Part shown: positions 56,889 to 64,000 of the stretch, piece by piece | How the letters are laid out: each line of letters opens with the position of its first letter | Position numbering within the stretch: the stretch's first letter is position 1 | Origin: Phyllobacterium bourgognense | GTDB taxonomy: Bacteria > Pseudomonadota > Alphaproteobacteria > Rhizobiales > Rhizobiaceae | DNA length: 64,000 nt | Assembly (NCBI RefSeq): GCF_003337575.1 | Contig: NZ_QPJM01000010.1 | Location: 62,001 to 126,000, forward strand | Direction of reading: 5' to 3' | Translations under genes and position numbers: made by a program | Notes under the pieces: generated by a model | The model's input: the letters and a program-made list of their open reading frames with translations, nothing else | What the model was told of the DNA's origin: nothing | Database searches by the model: none

Positions 56889-58508
56889 ATGAAAAAATGG
56901 GACGCCATCGTCATTGGCGCGGGACACAATGGTTTGGTCAACGCGTGCTATTTGCAGCGCGCCGGACTTGACGTGCTCGTGCTGGAGAAGAATGACTGGA
57001 TCGGCGGCGCCGCGACCAGCCGGTCTCTTACCCCGGGTTTCCTGTATTCGAACTGCTCTTACGTCTGTTCGCTGTTCCGGCCCGAAATCATGCGCGACCT
57101 CGAACTGCCGCGCTTTGGTTTGCAGGTCATCTCGTATGAGGGCGGCGCAGTGTTCACCCAAGACGGCGACTATCTTGCCAATTATCGCGATCATCACGCG
57201 CACCGCCGCGAGTTTGCGCGCTTCTCGCCGCGCGACGCCGAAGCCTATGACCGGTATGCGCGCGACGTGACGAGACAGTGCCGGTTCATACAGCCGTTGC
57301 TCATGCGCACCGCTGCCGATCCAACGAGCTTCCGGCCGCGCGATATCTCGGAGTTGATGTATCTCGGCAAGAAGTTTGCCGGTCTCGGCGCGACAGAGAT
57401 GGCCGATACATTGCGTTTCTGGACGATGTCGATTTCGGATTTCCTCGATGAATATTTCGAGACAGACGTGATCAAGGCGAATTTCGCGTTGTCCGGAATT
57501 ATCGGCACGGCGCTCGGGCCGATGTCACCGGGAACGGCCTATGTTCTTTTGCATCATTACATGGGTGAGGTCGACGGGTCCGTTGGCGCGTGGGGCTACG
57601 CCCGCGGCGGCATGGGCGCGGTTACCAAGGCGCTCGCCGCCTCGTTCGCGGCCTCCGGCGGCACGATCCGCACCGGCGTCGAAGTTGACCACGTTCTTGT
57701 CAAGAATGGATCCGCCAAGGGTGTCGTGCTTGTGGACGGGGAGGAAATCCCCGGCAAGATGGTCATCTCCAACGCCGATGTAAAAAGAACATTCCTCAAA
57801 CTCGTCGAGGAGAAGGAACTTCCCGATATTTTCCTGCGACGCGTCAGGAACTTCAAGATGCGCGGCTCGTCCGGCAAGGTGAACATAGCCCTCGATTCCA
57901 TGCCGGAATTTCCGGCACTTCCAAAGGATTCGCCGGTCTATCGCGGCGACATGCATTTCACCGATAGCGTAGAACGCATGGAACGCGGATATGATGACTG
58001 GAAGGCCGGGCGCTGGTCGGCCGATCCTTTCCTTGACATGGTCATTCCAACGACGCTCGATCCGACAATGGCGCCGCCCGGCAAGCACTTCATGAGCTGC
58101 TTCGTTCAATATTGCCCACCCAAGGTGGAAGGCAAGGAGTGGACAGACGCTGACCGCGATGCTTTCGGCGAGACAGTGATTTCGCAGATCGCCGACTATT
58201 CTCCGGGTTTCCGTGATCGCATCATCCATATGGAAGTGCGCACCCCGCGCGAACTCGAAGCGGAAGTCGGCCTGACGGAGGGCAATATCTTCCAGGGCGA
58301 ATTGACCTTCGATCAGTTGCTGTTCAACCGCCCTGTCCCCGGCTACGCGCAATACCGTTCGCCGGTCGGCGGCCTTTACATGTGCGGTTCCTCCACACAT
58401 CCAGGCGGCGGCGTCATGGGAGCACCCGGGCGCAACGCTGCAGCTGAAATCCTGCGTGATCTGTCACGTGGCACGAAACATATGAGTCCCGCCCATGACG
58501 TCATTTGA
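56889..58508 (+). CDS. PYROXD2-like FAD-dependent oxidoreductase (first copy)
   Basis: The 539-residue protein has an FAD motif at IVIGAGHNGLVNACYLQRAG, an ATSR-GF segment as in phytoene-desaturase-like enzymes, and the C-terminal FAD motif YMCGSSTHPGGGVMGAPGRN. The substrate is unknown; members are related to amine or carotenoid oxidases. First gene of the operon that includes its paralogue, a GcvT-like protein, a small protein and a porin. Confidence 0.85.
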   Translation: MKKWDAIVIGAGHNGLVNACYLQRAGLDVLVLEKNDWIGGAATSRSLTPGFLYSNCSYVCSLFRPEIMRDLELPRFGLQVISYEGGAVFTQDGDYLANYRDHHAHRREFARFSPRDAEAYDRYARDVTRQCRFIQPLLMRTAADPTSFRPRDISELMYLGKKFAGLGATEMADTLRFWTMSISDFLDEYFETDVIKANFALSGIIGTALGPMSPGTAYVLLHHYMGEVDGSVGAWGYARGGMGAVTKALAASFAASGGTIRTGVEVDHVLVKNGSAKGVVLVDGEEIPGKMVISNADVKRTFLKLVEEKELPDIFLRRVRNFKMRGSSGKVNIALDSMPEFPALPKDSPVYRGDMHFTDSVERMERGYDDWKAGRWSADPFLDMVIPTTLDPTMAPPGKHFMSCFVQYCPPKVEGKEWTDADRDAFGETVISQIADYSPGFRDRIIHMEVRTPRELEAEVGLTEGNIFQGELTFDQLLFNRPVPGYAQYRSPVGGLYMCGSSTHPGGGVMGAPGRNAAAEILRDLSRGTKHMSPAHDVI

Positions 58509-60060
58509 TGCGATAGTCATTGGTGGCGGCCATAACGGCTTGGTGGCTGCCGCTACCCTCGGGAAAACCGACAGAAAAGTGCTCGTGCTGGAAGCGAATA
58601 GTGAAACCGGTGGTGCTGCGCGCACCGAGGAATTTGCACCAGGTTTCCGGACATCATCGGTAGCCCACCTGATCAACAGGTTGCACCCCGAGGTGATCAA
58701 GTCTTTGGAGCTGCAAAAACATGGATTGAAACTGGACGTGTCCCGTCTCATGCCGACCACCGTGCTTTCAGCGAACGGTGCCCCACTTACTCTGGCCGGT
58801 GCATATGGTGAAACTCTCGTCGGCGCGTCAAAGCCGGAACAGGAGGCGTGGAGCGGACTGCGCAGTCAGCTCTTGCGCTATGCCGGGATACTGAAGCCCC
58901 TGCTCGCGCGCAGACCTCCCGATTTGGGCGGCATGTCCTTTGCGGAAACGTCGGCGCTGGCCATGACCGGCATCTCCCTGCGCCGGCTCGGCAAGGAGGA
59001 CATGCGCGATTTTCTGCGCATGCTGCTGATGAATGTCGCGGACGTTTTGGATGAGCATCTCGAAGATGACCGGCTGAAAGGCCTGCTCGCGTTCGATGCC
59101 ACGCTTGGCAGTCATCTTGGACCGCGCTCCCCGACCTCCCTGCTCGGGCTCTATTACCGGCTCGCAGGCGAAATCGGTGGCAAGCCCGGCGCGCAGATGC
59201 ACCCCATCGGCGGTACCGGCGCCGTGGTCAAGGCAATCGAACTGGCTGCAGAGCAGGCCGGCGTGGCCATCCGCTCGAATGTTCCCGTCGCCAGGATCAT
59301 CGTCGAGAATGGCCGGGCTGTCGGTGCCGTGCTGGAGAGTGGAGAGGAAATCCGGGCGAAAACGGTTGTATCCGCTATTAGTCCTCGCACGACGTTTCTC
59401 AATCTTGTCGGAACCCGCGAGATCGATACGGGATTTGTCCGAAGGATCAACAATATCCGCGTCAATGGCGATGCCGCGAAACTGCATCTGGCCTTGGACA
59501 GAATTCCGCAATTTTCAGGCCTGCGCGCACCCGAGTTGAATGGACGGCTGGTTATCGCCCCTTCCGTCAATCACGTGGAGCGCGCATTCAATCCCTCCAA
59601 ATACGGAGAATTCTCGCCCCAGCCGGTCATGGAGATAACCCTGCCAAGCTTGCTCGACCCATCGCTAGCGCCGGACGGGGCCTGCAGTCTCTCCGCCGTC
59701 GTCCAATATGCTCCCTATGCTTTGAAAGAGGGCTGGACCACAGGCAAACCGAAATTCCTCAAGGCAATCCTTGCCCAGCTGGAGGCTCATGCGCCAGGAA
59801 TCGGCAAGTCGATCGTCCACGCCGAACTCCTGACGCCCCTCGACATCGAGCAGCGTTATCGCATGCCGGGTGGACATTGGCACCACGGAGAACTGCAGGC
59901 TGATCAGATGTTGATGTCCCGCCCCGTTTTCGGTGCCGAAGGTTACGACACGCCCATCGACGGACTTTATCTTGCAAGTTCCGGCTCACATCCGGGCGGC
60001 GGCGTGTCGGGTGTTCCGGGTTTGAACGCAGCGCGGCGCATCATTGCGAGGAAAGGATAA
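58495..60060 (+). CDS. PYROXD2-like FAD-dependent oxidoreductase (second copy)
   Basis: The 521-residue protein has IVIGGGHNGLVAAATLGKTD at the N terminus and YLASSGSHPGGGVSGVPGLN at the C terminus, the same plan as its neighbour, but the two are clearly diverged. Its start overlaps the first copy by 14 bp. The two may form a heteromer or act on successive steps. Confidence 0.85.
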   Translation: MTSFDAIVIGGGHNGLVAAATLGKTDRKVLVLEANSETGGAARTEEFAPGFRTSSVAHLINRLHPEVIKSLELQKHGLKLDVSRLMPTTVLSANGAPLTLAGAYGETLVGASKPEQEAWSGLRSQLLRYAGILKPLLARRPPDLGGMSFAETSALAMTGISLRRLGKEDMRDFLRMLLMNVADVLDEHLEDDRLKGLLAFDATLGSHLGPRSPTSLLGLYYRLAGEIGGKPGAQMHPIGGTGAVVKAIELAAEQAGVAIRSNVPVARIIVENGRAVGAVLESGEEIRAKTVVSAISPRTTFLNLVGTREIDTGFVRRINNIRVNGDAAKLHLALDRIPQFSGLRAPELNGRLVIAPSVNHVERAFNPSKYGEFSPQPVMEITLPSLLDPSLAPDGACSLSAVVQYAPYALKEGWTTGKPKFLKAILAQLEAHAPGIGKSIVHAELLTPLDIEQRYRMPGGHWHHGELQADQMLMSRPVFGAEGYDTPIDGLYLASSGSHPGGGVSGVPGLNAARRIIARKG

Positions 60061-60064
60061 CGTC

Positions 60065-61300
60065 ATGAAGCACAGCGACCCAAAAAAGCTGCTGATGGCG
60101 AAAAACGCCTCACAGGACCATTTCCGCACGCCTCGCATCGCCTCGCCGTTTCAGCCGCGCATCGAGGCCTTGATGCGAACGGAGGAGTGGTACGACTGGG
60201 CAGGCTACAAGGCTCCCCTTTCGCTTTGGGACGAAGAACTCGAATATTTTGCCATTCGCAGCCAGGCCGCGCTGTTCGATATTTCGCCCATGGTGAAATA
60301 CCGCATTGAAGGACCGGACGCCGAAGCATTCCTGAACCGGGTTACCCTTCGAGACGTCAGGAAGCTGAAGCCCGGCAGGGTTCACTATACGGCCTGGTGC
60401 AATGATGAAGGCCACGTGCTCGATGACGGAACGCTTTTCCGCCTGAGGAGTGATCGGTTTCGCCTTTGCAGCCAGGAACGGCATTTACCCTGGCTGCTCG
60501 ATAGCGGCATCGGGTTCGACGTCAGCATTATCGAGGAGACCAAGTCTATCGCTGCTTTGGCCCTGCAGGGACCAGCATCCTTTGCGGTCCTACGCGATGC
60601 GGGCTTCAAGAATGTTGACGCGCTCAAGGTCTTCGATCTTGCCGAATTTGAGCACGACGGCGAAAACGTCACGATCTCGCGCACTGGGTTTACCGGCGAT
60701 CTTGGCTATGAACTGTTCGTGGACCAGGAACTGGCTCTTGGTCTTTGGGACAGGCTATGGCAAGCGGGAGAACAGCGCGGCTTGCGCGCAATAGGTTATG
60801 CCGCACTCAACCGGGCGCGGCTCGAAGCAGGGTTGATCGTCGCCAACTCGGATTTCATCACCGCCGAGCACGCCATCCGCGCCGATCGTGTGCGAATGCC
60901 GGATGAGATTGGTCTCGGATTCATGATCGATATGGAAAAGCCCCACTTCAACGGACGACGGGCCATCCAGCAAGCCCGTGTCAAGGGCGGTCTACAGCAC
61001 ATCCTCGTAGGGCTCGAAGTCGAAGGCAATATCCCTGCCGAACACGCCATCGTCTATCACCAGGGCAAGCGCGAGGTTGGCCTCGTCAGTGCGGCGATAT
61101 GGTCGCCAATGGCCAAGCGCAACATTGCGCTGGCCAGCTTGGAGCGCCCCTACGGCGACACCATAACCGGCGATCTGTGGGTCGAGATCTATGCGATGCG
61201 CGAGTTGCGTTATCAGAAGCTGATGAAGCGGGCCAAGGTGGTGCCGCGGCCTTTCATCAAGCTCGATCGACGCACTGCGAACCCGCCCGCGGATTTCTGA
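60065..61300 (+). CDS. GcvT-like aminomethyltransferase family protein
   Basis: The 411-residue protein has GcvT features: AIRSQAALFDISPMVKYRIEG, LFRLRSDRFRLCS, SRTGFTGDLGYELFV and a GIGYAAL-like RAIGYAALNRARLEAGL. Family members hand one-carbon units to tetrahydrofolate (GcvT itself, DmdA, LigM and sarcosine or dimethylglycine dehydrogenase domains). In this setting a role in capturing methyl-derived carbon is inferred. AGGAAAGGA precedes the ATG, which is 4 bp past the flavoprotein stop. Confidence 0.85.
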   Translation: MKHSDPKKLLMAKNASQDHFRTPRIASPFQPRIEALMRTEEWYDWAGYKAPLSLWDEELEYFAIRSQAALFDISPMVKYRIEGPDAEAFLNRVTLRDVRKLKPGRVHYTAWCNDEGHVLDDGTLFRLRSDRFRLCSQERHLPWLLDSGIGFDVSIIEETKSIAALALQGPASFAVLRDAGFKNVDALKVFDLAEFEHDGENVTISRTGFTGDLGYELFVDQELALGLWDRLWQAGEQRGLRAIGYAALNRARLEAGLIVANSDFITAEHAIRADRVRMPDEIGLGFMIDMEKPHFNGRRAIQQARVKGGLQHILVGLEVEGNIPAEHAIVYHQGKREVGLVSAAIWSPMAKRNIALASLERPYGDTITGDLWVEIYAMRELRYQKLMKRAKVVPRPFIKLDRRTANPPADF

Positions 61301-61301
61301 C

Positions 61302-61559
61302 ATGTCTGCTGACGACATAGAGCGAGAACAGTGGGCCTTGATCAATACGCCGCTGGGACAGGAATGGTCGGGCCGAACGCGCTATGCCGCCGCCATGTAC
61401 TTCAACCGGCGGGGCGAAATGGATGCGGAGACATTGGAGATCTATCGCATCTGTTCGCGTCTGGATTGGGAAGATCCTCTTGCGATCCTGACATCGCATT
61501 CTATCGGAAGCGACTGGTTGGCAAAGATCAATGACTATCAACATGGGGAAGAACGATGA
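61302..61559 (+). CDS. Small conserved-looking operon protein of unknown function
   Basis: The 85-residue acidic soluble protein starts MSADDIEREQWALINTPLGQ and has no cysteine-rich or membrane segment. It lies 1 bp after the GcvT-like gene and overlaps the porin start by 4 bp, so it is very probably translated. It could be a small subunit of one of the flavoproteins, but I do not recognise a family. Confidence 0.65.
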   Translation: MSADDIEREQWALINTPLGQEWSGRTRYAAAMYFNRRGEMDAETLEIYRICSRLDWEDPLAILTSHSIGSDWLAKINDYQHGEER

Positions 61560-62671
61560 ATATCAAAAGCCTTTTACTAGGATCCATTGCAGTTCTGGCT
61601 GCAGCATCCGGCGTACACGCTGCAGATGCAGTCGTAGTCGCCGAACCGGAGCCCGTTGAATATGTGCGTGTTTGCGATGCGTACGGCACCGGCTTCTTTT
61701 ACATACCTGGTACAGAGACCTGCCTGAAGATCGACGGTTATGTTCGTTACGATGCTGCAGCCGGCGACAATCCCTATGACGGGACCAATGTCGGCGCCAA
61801 GGGCAACGAGACCTGGTATAAGCTCACCCGTGCAGAGGTTCGCTTCGACGCCCGCTCCGAAACGGAACTGGGCACATTGCGCTCCTATGCCGAGACCCGC
61901 CTTGAGTACGAGAATGGCGTCTCCACCGGCGGTACACTCCCGCAAGCCTGGATCGAACTCGGCGGCTTCCGCATCGGCACTGCCGATGAACTTTTCGGAT
62001 CATTCGTCGGCTACGCCGGCAATGTCCTCAATGACGATGTGATCAACTATCAGTCAGGCCAGAGCAATCAGGTCAGCTATACCTTCACAGGGGGCAACGG
62101 CTTCTCGGCCATGATTGGTGCCGAACAAGGCCAGGATGATGTTACCGGGCTTGGCGGACAATATGTCATCGAGGACTATATGCCTCACGTTCTCGCCGGT
62201 GCAAAACTCGAGAAAGACTGGGGCGGTGTTTCCGGCGTTGTCGGCTACGACTCCAATGTCGAGGAATTTGCCGGCAAGCTCCGACTCGACGTCACGATCA
62301 ACGACAAGTTCTCGGTCTTCATTATGGGTGGCTATCAGTCCGGCTATGACAATGACTTCGATCCCGCGACAGGCGATGTCGATCAGTTCAACCGCAACTG
62401 GTTTGGCACATGGGAGGGCGATTGGGCTGCATGGGGTGGCTTCACCGCAAAGGTCGCCGAAAAGGCAACCCTCAATGGCCAAGCGGCATGGGAAGACGAA
62501 GGTACCTACGCCTTTGCTCTCAACGTTGAATACGAACTCGTTCCCGGTTTCGTAATCACACCCGAGCTTAACTACACCAAATTCGATGGCGCTCGCGAAG
62601 CCTTCTCGGTTGCCAATGGCGGCGATGACGACGCTTTCGGTGGCACAATCCGCTTCCAGAGGAATTTCTGA
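61556..62671 (+). CDS. Omp2b/RopA-type porin
   Basis: The 371-residue outer-membrane porin has a signal peptide (residues 1-22, ending GVHA), the family opening EPVEYVRVCDAYGTGFFYIPG and CLKIDGYVRYD, and ends GGTIRFQRNF with a terminal Phe. Trimeric general porins of this family are common in Brucella and rhizobia. Being the last gene of the catabolic operon, it may admit the substrate through the outer membrane. Confidence 0.93.
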   Translation: MNIKSLLLGSIAVLAAASGVHAADAVVVAEPEPVEYVRVCDAYGTGFFYIPGTETCLKIDGYVRYDAAAGDNPYDGTNVGAKGNETWYKLTRAEVRFDARSETELGTLRSYAETRLEYENGVSTGGTLPQAWIELGGFRIGTADELFGSFVGYAGNVLNDDVINYQSGQSNQVSYTFTGGNGFSAMIGAEQGQDDVTGLGGQYVIEDYMPHVLAGAKLEKDWGGVSGVVGYDSNVEEFAGKLRLDVTINDKFSVFIMGGYQSGYDNDFDPATGDVDQFNRNWFGTWEGDWAAWGGFTAKVAEKATLNGQAAWEDEGTYAFALNVEYELVPGFVITPELNYTKFDGAREAFSVANGGDDDAFGGTIRFQRNF

Positions 62672-62706
62672 ACCCTCACAGGCGCCCATTTTTGAATACA
62701 TGAAAG

Positions 62707-62736
62707 CGGCCTGAACTCTCAGGCCGTTTTTGTTTT
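62707..62736 (+). terminator. Rho-independent terminator after the porin gene
   Basis: CGGCCTGA-ACTC-TCAGGCCG, a perfect 8-bp stem, is followed by TTTTTGTTTT. It ends the flavoprotein-to-porin operon before the convergent regulator gene. Confidence 0.85.
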
Positions 62737-62755
62737 GAAACAATCCGCTGGATGC

Positions 62756-64000
62756 TCATCTGGGTACAGCGGCCGCCACCTCGATCGCAGCGGCGACCCT
62801 GTCGACATCAGGCAATTGAAGGACACTGGTGGCTACGCGTATGAAATTGATCGGTTTCATGGAGAATTTTGAACCTGGATGAACCGCGATGCCGCGGGAC
62901 GCCAAGGTTATCAGAGCAAAGTTCTCCGACATGACCGGGACGAGTACGCTCAGTCCGTCTCCAGTATCGATTCTTATGTCACGCCGGAGCAATTCCGAGG
63001 CAAATGCTTGCCGGCGCTCCCGATAAATCGCTCTGGCTCGAAGAATGATTTCATCCGTCGAAGGGTCTTGAAGAAGCCAGGATGCTGCAGCCTGCAAGAT
63101 CCTGCTCGTCCAGCCTGCGCTGAAGCTTCGATACGATTGAATCTGTTCGACGATGCGCGCTGAACTCGACAACACAGCCAGCCTAAGATCGGGCCCGAGT
63201 GTTTTCGAATAGGAAAGGATATGGATGACGCGGTCCGGAAAACGCCGACCCAGTGACTGCCGGGCCGCCTCTGAAATATCGCCGACACCATCATCTTCAA
63301 TGATGAGTGTTTCGGACCCTTTCAGCACGTCGCCCAACGCTTCAAGTCTTTCAGCCGTCATGGAGGAGCCGGTGACGGAATGCACCCTGGGCTGGAAAAG
63401 AAACGCCACCGGTTTTTCTTTCAACGCTTCCCTGAGCGCGTCCGGAAGTGGCCCGTGCCCGTCGCACGCGACCGGAATGATCGGAACGTCGAGATCCTCC
63501 AGAATGTCCAGAAGCCGCATTGCCGTCGGGTCTTCTATTGCAACCGGCGAACCGGCAGGCACCAAGGCATGCAGCAAGGTGTATACGGCGTTATACCCTC
63601 CATTGGTTGCCAGGAATGCACCCGGATCATATGGCCAGGATGGACGAACCGCGTCTTCCAATTCGGGCAGAATGCGCACCCTTTCGTAGCTGTTGAGCGC
63701 TTCGGCCTGCGCTCCATGCACCAGCGCAGCTTCCAGCGGCGGAAGCAAAGACCTGTCCGGCGACGCAGTCGCGAGTTCCAGGGTGTCCGGCACGTAGTTG
63801 CCTATGTTCACGAGGCGCGTCGGACGCGGCGCAAATCGGTCGCCCATCACCCAGGCGCCATTTCTCCCTCTGCCACCTATGATCTTGTGGCGGCGCAGAT
63901 CGGCCCAGGCGATGGAAACGGTCGCCGGGCTTATGCCCAGCGTGAAGGCGAGATCTCGCACGGACGGCAGTTTGGTTCCGACCGGCAGAAGGCCCGAGCG
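62756..64000 (-). CDS. MocR-type GntR/aminotransferase regulator (runs off the right edge)
   Basis: The visible part (over 400 residues) has the end of a GntR winged helix (SVRDLAFTLGISPATVSIAW) followed by a fold-type I aminotransferase-like domain with the PLP lysine in ILSYSKTLGPDLRL and FLATNGGYNAVY. The first residues of the helix domain and the start codon are beyond the window. MocR proteins use a PLP-bound domain as a sensor of amines or amino acids. It is convergent with the porin gene; whether it takes part in the adjacent catabolic regulon is unknown. Confidence 0.88.
   Translation of the reverse strand, partial: RSGLLPVGTKLPSVRDLAFTLGISPATVSIAWADLRRHKIIGGRGRNGAWVMGDRFAPRPTRLVNIGNYVPDTLELATASPDRSLLPPLEAALVHGAQAEALNSYERVRILPELEDAVRPSWPYDPGAFLATNGGYNAVYTLLHALVPAGSPVAIEDPTAMRLLDILEDLDVPIIPVACDGHGPLPDALREALKEKPVAFLFQPRVHSVTGSSMTAERLEALGDVLKGSETLIIEDDGVGDISEAARQSLGRRFPDRVIHILSYSKTLGPDLRLAVLSSSARIVEQIQSYRSFSAGWTSRILQAAASWLLQDPSTDEIILRARAIYRERRQAFASELLRRDIRIDTGDGLSVLVPVMSENFALITLASRGIAVHPGSKFSMKPINFIRVATSVLQLPDVDRVAAAIEVAAAVPR

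Overview
The window reads as chromosomal DNA of an alphaproteobacterium of the order Hyphomicrobiales (Rhizobiales), in or near the Brucellaceae/Phyllobacteriaceae/Rhizobiaceae. The grounds are the pstS-pstC-pstA-pstB-phoU-phoB order with long PstC and PstA proteins, two DUF982 proteins (a mainly rhizobial family), an Omp2b/RopA-type porin, an IalB-like protein and a Brucella-type trimeric autotransporter. No rRNA, tRNA, CRISPR array, insertion sequence or prophage was recognised. Genes are densely packed with many 1-14 bp stop/start overlaps.

Layout. 0.2-7.2 kb: a DUF892 ferritin-like protein and the phosphate operon, headed by four 11-bp-phased Pho-box half-sites. 7.4-10 kb: DUF982, a proline-rich small protein, a stand-alone ATP-dependent DNA ligase and a DUF4189 protein. 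9.5-15.8 kb: an adhesin locus (trimeric autotransporter, IalB-like protein, an anchored protein, DUF4189). 16.1-17 kb: an AraC regulator.

17.6-34.3 kb is the most unusual region. A plus-strand operon carries a hybrid sensor kinase (5TMR-LYT, PAS, HisKA, HATPase, REC, REC), a secreted TIM-barrel glycosidase-like protein, a single-domain response regulator, a TPR/YaiO-like outer-membrane barrel, a membrane-anchored HEAT-repeat protein and a processive family 2 glycosyltransferase. It meets head-on, with one base between stop codons, a minus-strand set: Hpt, response regulator, STAS protein, HATPase-like regulator, SpoIIE phosphatase with a sensor domain, STAS-methyltransferase fusion, a degenerate HATPase-like protein and a GGDEF-EAL protein. 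I infer an exopolysaccharide synthesis and export system controlled jointly by a phosphorelay, a partner switch and c-di-GMP.

34.7-47.7 kb: stress and housekeeping genes (OsmC, aldo/keto reductase, DUF2188, glutathione S-transferase, DUF982), a GbcA/GbcB-like Rieske demethylase pair with a divergent LysR gene, an EamA transporter, an alpha/beta hydrolase, PPK2, a doubly deleted TonB-receptor pseudogene beside a GntR remnant, a VOC protein, an ArsR/SRPBCC pair and an extra ClpP. 47.8-62.7 kb: an apparent catabolic regulon for an amine or N-methylated compound. It comprises a Rieske oxygenase, a class III aminotransferase, a polyamine-type ABC importer, a flavin amine oxidase, a BetI-like TetR regulator, two PYROXD2-like flavoproteins, a GcvT-like protein, a small unknown protein and a porin. 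Its three promoter regions share a palindrome (ATTGAATG-NN-CATTCAAT, one copy degenerate) that is probably the TetR operator. A MocR-type regulator runs off the right edge.
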